Below are positions 15,270 through 23,380 of a stretch of DNA of 64,000 nt, in pieces (position 1 is the stretch's first letter; each line of letters starts with the position of its first letter). A program made the position numbers and the translations under genes. Source of the stretch: Hymenobacter mellowenesis (GTDB lineage: Bacteria > Bacteroidota > Bacteroidia > Cytophagales > Hymenobacteraceae); NCBI RefSeq assembly GCF_030581005.1, contig NZ_JAUQSX010000002.1:186001-250000 (forward strand), written 5' to 3'. The notes below the pieces were generated by a model. It saw only the letters and a program-made list of their open reading frames with translations. It was not told the origin of the DNA and made no database searches.

Positions 15270-16805
15270 ATGTCCTGTATGAAGCACGAAACCATCCGCA
15301 CCCTGGGCCAGCTTCGCGCCAGTGGTTATAAGCCCCGCAGCGTGAAAGCCGAGCTCCGGGAAAACCTGATTCAGAAACTCAAAAACAAAGAGGAAGTATT
15401 CCCCGGCATCTTCGGCTACGACGAAACCGTGATTCCGGAGCTGCAGCGCGCCATTCTGGCCGGGCACCACATCAACCTGCTGGGCTTGCGCGGCCAGGCC
15501 AAAACCCGCATCGCGCGCCTGCTCATCAACCTGCTCGACGAGTACATGCCCGTGGTGGCCGGCTCCGAGCTGAACGACGACCCGTTGCAACCGCTGTCGG
15601 TATTCGCCAAAAACCTCATTGCCGAAAAAGGCGACGACACCCCCGTAACCTGGCTGCACCGCCTCGACCGCTACACCGAGAAGCTGGCCACGCCCGACGT
15701 GTCGGTGGCCGACCTTATCGGCGACGCCGACCCCATCAAAGCCGCCACGCTGAAACTGCCGTACTCCGATGAGCGGGTGATTCATTTCGGCCTGATTCCG
15801 CGCGCTCACCGGGGCATTTTCGTGATTAATGAATTGCCCGACTTGCAGGCGCGCATCCAGGTGTCGCTGTTCAATATTCTGCAGGAGGGCGACATTCAGA
15901 TTCGCGGTTTCAAGGTGCGGCTGCCGCTCGATATCCAGTTCGTGTTCACGGCCAACCCGGAGGACTATACCAACCGGGGCAGCATCGTGACGCCGCTCAA
16001 GGACCGGATTGACGCCCAGATTATCACGCACTATCCGAAATCCATCGAAATCGGCAAGCGCATCACCAAGCAGGAAGCCCGCATCAAAGACGAGCAGAAG
16101 GGCATGGTGACGAGCAACGAAGTTATTCACGACCTCGTGGAGCAGGTGGCCATCGAGGCGCGCGGCTCCGAGTTCGTGGACGCCAAGTCGGGCGTGTCGG
16201 CCCGCCTCACCATCTCGGCCTACGAGCAGGTGATTGCGGGCGCCGAGCGCCGGGCGCTGGTGAATGGCGAAAGCAACACCTACGTACGCCTGGGGGACTT
16301 CATTTCGGCCGTGCCCGCCGTGACGGGCAAGGTGGAGCTGGTGTACGAGGGCGAGCAGGAGGGCGCGGACATCGTGGCCGAGAAGCTGATGGGCAAGGCC
16401 ATCCGCACGCTGTTCCTGAACTACTTCCCCGACCCGGACAAGAGCAAGAAACTCAAAAACCGCGTCTCGCCCTACAAGGCCATTCAGGAGTGGTTCGGCA
16501 ACGGCAACACGCTGGATTTGCTGCACGACGCCAGTACGGAGGAGTACCGCAAGGCCCTCGACAACGTGCCCGGCCTGCGCGACATCGTGGCCGAGCTGCA
16601 CCCCAACGAGACGCCCGAGCACACCTATTTCCTCATGGAATTCCTGCTCCACGGCCTGAGCGAGCACAGCCTGATTTCGCGCAACCGCCTCACGGCCGGC
16701 GCGCAGTTCAAGGACTTGCTGTCGTCGATGTTCACCATGCCCACGTTTGGGGATGATGACGACGAGGATGAGGACGAAGAGGAAAAGCCGCGCCGTCGGC
16801 GGTAA
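15270..16805 (+). CDS. MoxR/magnesium-chelatase-like AAA+ ATPase
   Basis: A 511-residue cytosolic ATPase. Walker A is GLRGQAKTR, of the MoxR type in which Ala precedes Lys. Walker B is GIFVINELPDL, with Asn where most AAA+ proteins have Asp but with the catalytic Glu kept; I recall the same INELPDL in homologues, so it is probably a family trait. Sensor 1 is FTANPEDYT, with an arginine-finger-like PLKDRIDAQI. A long helical C-terminal half ends in a very acidic stretch DDDDEDEDEEE. The ATG of MKHETIR, three codons on, is an alternative start. It probably works with the VWA protein at 12899-14005. Confidence 0.9.
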   Translation: MSCMKHETIRTLGQLRASGYKPRSVKAELRENLIQKLKNKEEVFPGIFGYDETVIPELQRAILAGHHINLLGLRGQAKTRIARLLINLLDEYMPVVAGSELNDDPLQPLSVFAKNLIAEKGDDTPVTWLHRLDRYTEKLATPDVSVADLIGDADPIKAATLKLPYSDERVIHFGLIPRAHRGIFVINELPDLQARIQVSLFNILQEGDIQIRGFKVRLPLDIQFVFTANPEDYTNRGSIVTPLKDRIDAQIITHYPKSIEIGKRITKQEARIKDEQKGMVTSNEVIHDLVEQVAIEARGSEFVDAKSGVSARLTISAYEQVIAGAERRALVNGESNTYVRLGDFISAVPAVTGKVELVYEGEQEGADIVAEKLMGKAIRTLFLNYFPDPDKSKKLKNRVSPYKAIQEWFGNGNTLDLLHDASTEEYRKALDNVPGLRDIVAELHPNETPEHTYFLMEFLLHGLSEHSLISRNRLTAGAQFKDLLSSMFTMPTFGDDDDEDEDEEEKPRRRR

Positions 16806-16825
16806 TCTGATTCGTCAAATAATAG

Positions 16826-16863
16826 AAAAGCCCCGTGTGCCGAAAGGTGCGCGGGGCTTTTAT
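16826..16863 (+). terminator. Terminator of the AAA+ ATPase gene
   Basis: Stem AAAAGCCCCG.../...CGGGGCTTTT, loop around CCGAAAGG, T-run at the 3' end. Confidence 0.85.
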
Positions 16864-16923
16864 GTATAGCCGGCTGTCGGCCAACAAAACCTGTTCTTCG
16901 TAACAGGTCTAAACCCCATACCC

Positions 16924-17418
16924 ATGCTCCTCCGCACCCAAACCGCCGCCCCCGCCACCTTCGATGCCGACGAGCGCCTGCGCTGGGTCGAGCGCATTGC
17001 CAAGCTCATGGACAGCCAGTTTACGCTGCCCGGCACTCGCTTCCGCTTCGGCCTCGACCCCATCCTGGGTTTGCTGCCCGTGGTGGGCGACCTGGGCACC
17101 ACGGCGGTGTCCGTGGCCCTGCTCCTGACCATGTTCCGGCACGGGGCCAGCGGGGCCGTGGTGGTGCGCATGGCCCTCAACATCCTGCTCGACACCGTGG
17201 TGGGCGCCATTCCCCTCCTCGGCAACGTTTTCGACTTCGCCTACCGCAGCAACGAGCGCAACGTAGCCCTGCTGCGTCGTCACTACGCCGAAGGCCGGCA
17301 CACGGGCAGCGGCAAGGGCCTGGTGGTGCTGTTGCTGCTGTTTCTGGCCGCCGTGGTGGCGCTGGTGGGCTGGGGAAGCGTGGTGCTGTTACGCTGGGGC
17401 TGGCAGCATGTGGGGTAA
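16924..17418 (+). CDS. DUF4112 membrane protein
   Basis: A 164-residue protein. The family core is WVERIAKLMDSQFTLPGTRFRFGLDPILGLLPVVGDL, followed by a helix VSVALLLTMF and NILLDTVVGAIPLLGNVFDFAYRSN. A C-terminal transmembrane helix (LVVLLLLFLAAVVALVGW) is present. The function of DUF4112 is unknown. It is convergent with the FG-GAP gene, 11 bases apart, with no visible terminator between them. Confidence 0.9.
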   Translation: MLLRTQTAAPATFDADERLRWVERIAKLMDSQFTLPGTRFRFGLDPILGLLPVVGDLGTTAVSVALLLTMFRHGASGAVVVRMALNILLDTVVGAIPLLGNVFDFAYRSNERNVALLRRHYAEGRHTGSGKGLVVLLLLFLAAVVALVGWGSVVLLRWGWQHVG

Positions 17419-17429
17419 GGCCGCGTGGC

Positions 17430-19622
17430 TCAGTGCCGGGCCAGGGCTTTGCGCACGGCGGCGGCCGTGGGCAGTTCGTCGAGATAGGGGCGGGACGTGA
17501 GGTCTTCGCGGTAGCGCGGGCGGCCGTTGGCGGCCGGGGCGCGGTACTGGAACACCTGCGTGCGGTAGTGCGTGGCGTGGCCGTAAAAGCGGCGGCCGTG
17601 TTTGTCCACGCTGAGGACATCGCGGAGGTTGGCTTCGAGCAGCACCAGCAGCTCCCGGCGGCCGTCGTGGTTTGCATCGGCGAAGAAAATGGCGGCTACG
17701 TTGGTGGGCTCGCCCTCGATGTGGCTCAGAGGCAGCCGCTGCACGGCGTACGTGCTGGGCCGGTAGGGGTCGAGCACCACGAGGCCGATGCGGTCGTCGT
17801 CCTGGTTTTCCAGAAACAGCTGCGGGCCGAAGGCGCTGGGCCGCCACGCGGCCGTCGCGAAGCGCATCCGCAGCTCGTTCACGTCCCAGGTTAGCGGGAA
17901 GGTGTGCGGCAGCACCCGGCCCAGAAAAGCGGCCGGGGCCTCGTGGGGCCGGCGCTGGGCCTGGCCCCTTTGCCAGGTTTGGGCTTCGCGCTTTTCGGCG
18001 GCGGGGGTTATCGCCGGCGGCTCCGGCGGGGGCGGCGCGGGCGAGCGGGGCGGCCCCTTGCCCTCCAGCCGGGGCGTGAGCGACAGCCGCACGCGCACGG
18101 GGCGGCCGTGCAGCCGGGCGGGCACAAACGGGGGCAGGTGGCGCAGGGTGCGGGCCATCACCGAGTCGACGGCGGGGGTGAGGGACTGCCACTGCAGGTC
18201 CGGGTGGCGCAGCACCCCGTCGGCCCCCACCTCCAAATCCACGATGTAGGTGGCGCGCTCGGCCGTGAGGACGTAGCCGGGCGGCAGCACCAGCCGCGCC
18301 TGCATGGCCGCGGCCATGGCCGTTTCGACCGACGCGCCGGCCGGGGTGATGGGCAGCTGGTCGGCGTCGGCGTAGGCTTCGCGGCGGGTGGGGCGCGGCA
18401 GCGTGGGCAGCGTGCTGCGGTTGGGCCGCCGGGCCGCCAGGCGGCTGGGGAGCACGGGGACGAGCAGTTCGGGCTGGCCGTCGCGGTCCATGTCGGCCAA
18501 CAGCACTTCTTCCAGGGATGAGTCGGAATCGGGTAAATCAACCTGATAGGGCGGGTCGAAGTGGGCCGCGCCGTCGTTGAGCTGCACCCACACGTCGTTC
18601 AGGGTGTTGAGCACGAGGTCGAGGTCACCGTCGTGGTCCACGTCGGCCAGCCCCACCCATTCCACCCCGAAGCGCACCGGGTAGGTGAGCTGGCGCGGGC
18701 CGCCGGCTGCGCCGAAACCGCCGTGGCCATTGTTGAGCATCAGCGTCACGTGCTCCTGGCCGTCGGTCACGGCCAGGTCGGGGGCGCCGTCGCCGTCGAG
18801 GTCGCCCAGGGCCAGCGTGGCGCAATACACACTGGGCAGCTGTTCCTCGTGCCCAAACCCACCCTTGCCGTCGTTAAACAGCACGCTGCCCTTGCCCGAT
18901 ATGGACAGCAGGTCGAGGTCGTGGTCGCCGTCCACGTCCACCAGGCTGGCTTTTTCCAGCAGGTCGCCGGGGTTCATCGGTCCCGACTGCGGTTCCAGCA
19001 GCCGCCAGGCAAAGCGGCCCTGCCCGTCGTTGGTGCCAATCTCATACTGGTAGCGCTGCGGCAGCACAATGTCGGGGTCGCCATCGCCGTCTAGGTCGCC
19101 CACGGCCAGGTCATCGGCCGAGGCGCTCACCGGAATTCGGGTGGGCACGAGCCGGCCGGGGCCCTCGTTGCGCCACAGCAGCAGTAGGTCGTCGCAACAG
19201 CTGCCGGCCAGCAGGTCGTCATCGCCGTCGCCGTCGGCATCGAGGGTGGCCAGCAGGGAGGCTTCGATGCCTTCGAGGGCGGGGGCGTGGCGCAGGCCGC
19301 CGCGCCCATTGCCCAGCCACAGGCTCACGGTGCCCTGCGGGTCGTGGCTGGGGCTGTCGTCGCCGTTGGTGAGGGCCAGGTCCAGGTGCCCGTCCCCGTC
19401 GAAGTCGCCCACCGCCGCCAGGTGTTCCTCCGAACCCAGCAGCGAGGCGGCCACGGCCGGAACGCGGGGCCTGGGTTTCGCGAGCTTTTTAGGAAGCAGC
19501 ACCTTGGTTGGAGGCCGATGCGGGGCCGGCCGGCCGGTAAAGCGCCACAGCCCACCGGCCAGGGCCACCCCGGCCAGCAGCAAAAGCCACCGGAAGCGGC
19601 GGAAACGAGGACGCTGACGCAT
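17430..19622 (-). CDS. FG-GAP/VCBS repeat protein with an internal TonB C-terminal-like domain
   Basis: A 730-residue exported or anchored protein: one N-terminal hydrophobic helix (WLLLLAGVALAGGLW), then about seven FG-GAP-type repeats (residues ~65-390) each with a calcium-loop DxDxDG motif, e.g. DFDGDGHLD, DADGDGDDD, DLDGDGDPD, DVDHDGDLD. Residues ~425-510 are different: IVDLEVGADGVLRHPDLQW, LPPFVPARLHGRPVRVRLSL reads like a TonB C-terminal domain. A Pro-rich linker (PAPPPPEPPA) and a C-terminal part with one more repeat-like segment (FFADANHDGRRELLV) follow. Starts 33 bases after the M14 peptidase stop, so both are one operon. Function unknown; a surface or periplasmic binding role is plausible. 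Confidence 0.8.
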   Translation of the reverse strand: MRQRPRFRRFRWLLLLAGVALAGGLWRFTGRPAPHRPPTKVLLPKKLAKPRPRVPAVAASLLGSEEHLAAVGDFDGDGHLDLALTNGDDSPSHDPQGTVSLWLGNGRGGLRHAPALEGIEASLLATLDADGDGDDDLLAGSCCDDLLLLWRNEGPGRLVPTRIPVSASADDLAVGDLDGDGDPDIVLPQRYQYEIGTNDGQGRFAWRLLEPQSGPMNPGDLLEKASLVDVDGDHDLDLLSISGKGSVLFNDGKGGFGHEEQLPSVYCATLALGDLDGDGAPDLAVTDGQEHVTLMLNNGHGGFGAAGGPRQLTYPVRFGVEWVGLADVDHDGDLDLVLNTLNDVWVQLNDGAAHFDPPYQVDLPDSDSSLEEVLLADMDRDGQPELLVPVLPSRLAARRPNRSTLPTLPRPTRREAYADADQLPITPAGASVETAMAAAMQARLVLPPGYVLTAERATYIVDLEVGADGVLRHPDLQWQSLTPAVDSVMARTLRHLPPFVPARLHGRPVRVRLSLTPRLEGKGPPRSPAPPPPEPPAITPAAEKREAQTWQRGQAQRRPHEAPAAFLGRVLPHTFPLTWDVNELRMRFATAAWRPSAFGPQLFLENQDDDRIGLVVLDPYRPSTYAVQRLPLSHIEGEPTNVAAIFFADANHDGRRELLVLLEANLRDVLSVDKHGRRFYGHATHYRTQVFQYRAPAANGRPRYREDLTSRPYLDELPTAAAVRKALARH

Positions 19623-19655
19623 ATGAATGGTGATGAAGCAGTCCGGCCCTCGTTC

Positions 19656-21419
19656 TTACTCGCCCACGCGCCCGGTGCCCAGCCACCGCGCCACCGGGTA
19701 GCGGTTGTGGCCGGGCTCGTGGTAGGCCGAGTTCTGGTACACCCATTCGAGCTGGGCCGGGCCGTTGGCGGCAAAGGCAGGGTTGCCGGCTTTGAGCTTT
19801 TCGAGCCGTTCGCGCAGGGCGGGGTCGCGACGCAGCAAATCTGCGGCGAGGTCTTCAAATACATAGTCCGAGAAATGCTCTTTTTGCTGCAACACGCTGT
19901 CGAAGAAGCCCCAGGCGAAAAAGGAGTCGGTGGCCTGTGGCTCCAGCGTTTCCATCAGGTAGCGGATGGGGGCGCCTTCTTTCATGTACACCACCAAGTC
20001 GCCCGCGTGGAAAGTGGCCGTCTCTGGTTGGGTGCGCAGGCTCACCTGGCTGTGCACGTAGTGGCCTTCGAAGGGCTTGGCCGTGGTTTTGAAATCCTCT
20101 AAATAGTAGGTTTCCACGGGCACGGTCACCTCGTGGGTTAGCGGTTCCAGCGTGGCGCCGTTGCGACGCAGGATGTCGGCTACTTCCACCCAGGCTTTCG
20201 GGATGAGGTAGGCGGTGGGTCGGCTGGCCGTGGTGGTGGCTTTGAAGGTGTTAAAGTACTTCACAGGCCGGGTGAAGGGCGCGGCCCGGTCGTAGTAGAG
20301 GCGCGGCTGGCCGCTCACGTCGCTGGGCTTGGTGCGGCCCTCGTAGCCCATAAACTGCACGGTTTCGTGCTGGCTGTCGTCGAGAACCCAGGTGAGGGGG
20401 AAGGTGGTTTGGGCGGCCATGTCGGCGGCGGCCTGAGCGCGGGCGGCGGCCAGGGCGGGCGCCTGCGCGTCCACGGTTTCGAGCACGGTTTTCAGGAAGT
20501 CGTAGGTCGAATGCACGCGGGGCGCGTAGGCCTTCAGCATGTGCGTTTCGGGCATGAAGCCGATGGTGTTGAACAGCGCCGCGTAGCCCGTGGAGTAGCG
20601 CGGCGACTCCAGAAACGCCTGCAGGCCGCTCTCCGGCGTCCGGCCCTCAAAGTCGACGTAGGGCGTCATCGGCCACTTTTTCTGCTCCATGCTCTTGTAC
20701 AAAGCCGGCAGCAGCTGGACTTGCAGATAAGTGGCCAGCGCCGGCGCCAGCTTGCTGTGCTGGGTGGCAATGAGCGTCATCGTGTACTGGTAGTCGGCCC
20801 CGTTCGAGGTATGGGTTTCCACAAATACATCGGGCTGCCACTTCTGAAAAAGCTGCGCAAACGAGCGGGCATTGCGCGATTCCTGCTTGATGTAGTCGCG
20901 GTTCAAATCCAGGTGCCGCGCGTTGCCCCGGAAGCCGTATTCGGCCGGCCCGTTCTGGTTCACGCGGGTGGTAGAATTGCGGTTCAGCATCCCGTCGATG
21001 TTATAAACCGGTACCAAAACGATGGTGACTTGGTCGAGCAGCTTCAGCAGCGCCTTCTGTTGCATGAGATCGCGCACCAGCATCATGCTGGCGTCGATGC
21101 CTTCGGGTTCGCCGGGATGGATGCCGTTCTGGATGAACAGGATGCGCCGGTTTTTGCGACGGGTGCTGGCCGGGTCGGTGTCGCCGTCGGCGCTTAGCAC
21201 CACCTCGTGCAGGGGCCGGCCGGCGTCGGTGGGGCCGGCTTCGGCCAGATGCAGGTGCGCCGGGTAGGTGGCGGCCAGCTTTTGGTAATAGGCGATGCAC
21301 TCGGCGTAGGTGGCCGTGGTGTTGCCGGCGGGGTCGTTTTCGAAGGGCGTGCGCCAGGCGGGCGTCGGGGCGGGGGTGGAGGCGAGGGACATGAGCGAAG
21401 CGAGCAGCAGGGTGAACAT
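19656..21419 (-). CDS. M14 zinc carboxypeptidase, exported
   Basis: A 587-residue exported metallopeptidase. Signal peptide MFTLLLASLMSLASTPAPTP; the upstream extension to 21563 has no signal and is rejected. Zinc ligands are in GIHPGEPEG (HxxE) and ETHTSNGADY (third His), with substrate-binding residues in YNIDGMLNRN and HLDLNRDYIK. The large C-terminal half (beyond ~330) is not catalytic and its role is unknown. It is the first gene of an operon with the FG-GAP protein. The sequence before the ATG is TTCCTTTGCGCCC, nearly the same as before the MarC gene, suggesting a -7 box with a very short leader. Confidence 0.9.
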   Translation of the reverse strand: MFTLLLASLMSLASTPAPTPAWRTPFENDPAGNTTATYAECIAYYQKLAATYPAHLHLAEAGPTDAGRPLHEVVLSADGDTDPASTRRKNRRILFIQNGIHPGEPEGIDASMMLVRDLMQQKALLKLLDQVTIVLVPVYNIDGMLNRNSTTRVNQNGPAEYGFRGNARHLDLNRDYIKQESRNARSFAQLFQKWQPDVFVETHTSNGADYQYTMTLIATQHSKLAPALATYLQVQLLPALYKSMEQKKWPMTPYVDFEGRTPESGLQAFLESPRYSTGYAALFNTIGFMPETHMLKAYAPRVHSTYDFLKTVLETVDAQAPALAAARAQAAADMAAQTTFPLTWVLDDSQHETVQFMGYEGRTKPSDVSGQPRLYYDRAAPFTRPVKYFNTFKATTTASRPTAYLIPKAWVEVADILRRNGATLEPLTHEVTVPVETYYLEDFKTTAKPFEGHYVHSQVSLRTQPETATFHAGDLVVYMKEGAPIRYLMETLEPQATDSFFAWGFFDSVLQQKEHFSDYVFEDLAADLLRRDPALRERLEKLKAGNPAFAANGPAQLEWVYQNSAYHEPGHNRYPVARWLGTGRVGE

Positions 21420-21489
21420 GGGCGCAAAGGAACAACGTTTGGCCCGCCACGCCACTGCCGCCACCGCTGGCCCCACCGGTCCGGCCAAT

Positions 21490-21915
21490 CTACCGCACCC
21501 GCCCCCCAAACAGCTTCTCGTCGAGGCTGTAGCGCCCCGGTCCCACCAGCAGCAACCCGGCAAAAAGCAGCGCCGATTCCAGCGCGTGGGCGTAGCCGTC
21601 GAAGCCGTCGCCGCCGCTCAGGTGCATCACCGTGGCCATGAGCATGGTAAAGAGCAGGGCCGGCACGGCCAGACGCCACAGAAGCCCCAGCGCCAGCAGC
21701 GCCCCGCCGCCAAACTCGGCCAGGGCCGCCAGCAGCCCCCAGAACGCGGGCGCGAAGTTCAGCCCCACCTTGGCCATCACGCCGCCAATTTCGGCTCACA
21801 TCGCGGGGCCGCCCGTCAGCTTGGGGTAGCCGTGCAGCATAAACATGAGGCCGATGCCCACGCGGATAATGAGCAGGCCAAAGTCGTGAGCGGGGTAGCG
21901 GTTGGTGAAAAACAT
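21490..21915 (-). pseudogene. DoxX-family membrane protein gene interrupted by an in-frame TGA
   Basis: Read as one frame from the ATG at 21915 it gives a typical 141-residue DoxX protein: four helices, LIIRVGIGLMFMLHGYPKLTGGP early, FGGGALLALGLLWRL and ALESALLFAGLLLVG later. Codon 40 (21796-21798) is TGA, in the sequence GGPAM-stop-AEIGG, where a TGG Trp is the obvious ancestral codon. The frame is otherwise intact on both sides, so one G-to-A change explains it. Either a very recent inactivation, a sequencing error, or internal re-initiation at the GTG/ATG pair at 21780/21777 producing the last three helices. DoxX proteins are linked to redox and thiol stress in some bacteria. Confidence 0.8.
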
Positions 21916-21996
21916 GCGAATTGAAGTGAGGGGTGAAGCCTGTCGCAAACAACGAAGCTGGACCGTAAACAAAAACCACCCGCCCCGGCGGCCCGT

Positions 21997-22004
21997 TACC
22001 TTCG
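21997..22004 (+). promoter_or_regulatory. Candidate surE promoter, -7 box TACCTTCG
   Basis: TACCTTCG, one mismatch from TAnnTTTG, about 34 bases before the surE ATG. The same TACCTTCG form precedes the genes at 31000, 49977 and (minus strand) 59041. Confidence 0.4.
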
Positions 22005-22037
22005 CAGCCGGTCTTTTTCCAACCGCCCCATCTTCTC

Positions 22038-22898
22038 ATGGCAGTATCCCGCCCCCTTATTCTGGTTTCCAACGACGACGGCATCACCGCCCCCGGCATC
22101 CGCTGCCTGGTTGAAATCGTGCACGGGCTCGGCGCCGAAGTCGTGGTCGTCGCCCCCGATTCGCCGCAGTCGGGCATGGGCCACGCCATCACCATCGGCC
22201 ACCCCATGCGCCTCACCGAAAACCCGATTTTCGGTCCCGACGTGCAAGCCTACGAGTGCTCCGGCACGCCCGCCGACTGCGTGAAAATCGCCAAGCATTA
22301 CGTGCTCAAAGACCGCACGCCTGACTTGGTGGTGTCCGGCATCAACCACGGCTCCAACTCGTCGGTCAACGTGCTGTATTCCGGCACCATGTCGGCGGCC
22401 ATCGAGGCGGCCATTGAAGGACTGCCCGCTGTGGGCTTCTCGCTGTGCGACTACGGCCCCAAGGCCGATTTCTCGCACGCGGCCGAGTGGGTGCGTCAGG
22501 TGTGTGAGCATGCCCTGGCCCACGGCGTGCCCGCCGGCACGGCCCTGAACGTAAACATCCCCAAGAAGTCCGACACGCCCATTGCCGGCCTGCGCCTGGC
22601 CCGGCAGGCCCGCGCCAAGTGGCAGGAGGAGTTCGACCGCCGCCTCGACCCCTACCAGCGTCCTTACTTCTGGCTGCGTGGCGAGTTCGTGAACTTCGAC
22701 CACGGCACCGACACCGACGAATGGGCCCTGGCCCACAACTATGTGTCCGTAGTGCCCTGCCAGTTCGACCTCACCGCCGCCCACGGCCTGGCCCACCTCA
22801 GTCAGCAGTGGCAGCTGCCCCTGCCCGAAGCCGGCACAGTAGCCGCGCCGCCCCAGCCGGTAGCCCCCGAAGACTACGGCGTGGCCAATGAGCACTAA
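22038..22898 (+). CDS. surE: 5'/3'-nucleotidase SurE
   Basis: A 286-residue cytosolic metal-dependent phosphatase acting on nucleoside monophosphates and possibly polyphosphate, linked to stationary-phase survival. Signature parts: ILVSNDDGITAPGI (metal-binding NDDG), VVAPDSPQSGMGHAIT, ECSGTPADCVKIA, DLVVSGINHGSN, SGTMSAAIEA and, later, LNVNIPKK. The C-terminal ~25 residues form a Pro-rich tail not needed by the fold. A clear terminator follows. Confidence 0.96.
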   Translation: MAVSRPLILVSNDDGITAPGIRCLVEIVHGLGAEVVVVAPDSPQSGMGHAITIGHPMRLTENPIFGPDVQAYECSGTPADCVKIAKHYVLKDRTPDLVVSGINHGSNSSVNVLYSGTMSAAIEAAIEGLPAVGFSLCDYGPKADFSHAAEWVRQVCEHALAHGVPAGTALNVNIPKKSDTPIAGLRLARQARAKWQEEFDRRLDPYQRPYFWLRGEFVNFDHGTDTDEWALAHNYVSVVPCQFDLTAAHGLAHLSQQWQLPLPEAGTVAAPPQPVAPEDYGVANEH

Positions 22899-22920
22899 CG
22901 CCGCTACTTGATTTGATTCC

Positions 22921-22964
22921 AATAAAAAAAGCCTCAGTAATTACATACTGAGGCTTTTTTTATT
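22921..22964 (+). terminator. Terminator downstream of surE
   Basis: Stem AAAAAAAGCCTCAGTA/TACTGAGGCTTTTTTT with a six-base loop; symmetrical, so it could also stop transcripts from the right. Confidence 0.9.
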
Positions 22965-22999
22965 GGAGTCATTCGGAAAGTCACCCAACCCGGCAGCGC

Positions 23000-23105
23000 G
23001 TCATGTCGAGCTTGCCGAGACATCTCGCGTGGGGTAGTAACTCAATTTTGGAAACGGTTTTAATTACTTCAGCACGCGAGATGTCTCGGCTGCGCTCGAC
23101 ATGAC
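23000..23105. repeat. GTCAT-type hairpin repeat, variant GTCATGTCGAGC
   Basis: Arms GTCATGTCGAGCTTGCC... and ...GGCTGCGCTCGACATGAC. The TCGAG variant is kept in both arms, whereas a second change (CTTG for CGCAG) is present only in the left arm, so the stem has a small bulge. Inner arms are the CTCGCGTG type. Lies between convergent genes. Confidence 0.85.
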
Positions 23106-23122
23106 GGTTTGAATGACCGTTG

Positions 23123-23344
23123 CTAGCGGCCCTTCGCCATGCTGCGCTGCGCGGAGGGCTTGGGCAAGGTCCGAACCAGTTTTACCGGGGGCAATACGTC
23201 TGGCGCTTTACGCACCACCACGGGCGCCACCAGCGTGTCCGGGTCCGGGTCGGCGCTGTGGTGCAGGGCTGCCACCTCGGTGCCCACCGCTACCACCAGC
23301 ACCAGCAGCAGGACCGTTACGAGAAATTTGAGAAGATTACGCAC
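23123..23344 (-). CDS. Small single-pass membrane protein downstream of a histidine kinase
   Basis: A 73-residue protein: MRNLLKFLVTVLLLVLVVAVG is a membrane anchor or signal, followed by ~50 polar residues with a Pro-rich middle and a basic C-terminus (KPSAQRSMAKGR). No lipobox. It begins 36 bases after the kinase stop on the same strand, suggesting co-expression with the two-component system. No family recognised; an accessory or target of the kinase is possible but unproven. Confidence 0.5.
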   Translation of the reverse strand: MRNLLKFLVTVLLLVLVVAVGTEVAALHHSADPDPDTLVAPVVVRKAPDVLPPVKLVRTLPKPSAQRSMAKGR

Positions 23345-23380
23345 GGGAGTTTCGATTACACCCGAAAGTTATTTCCGACC

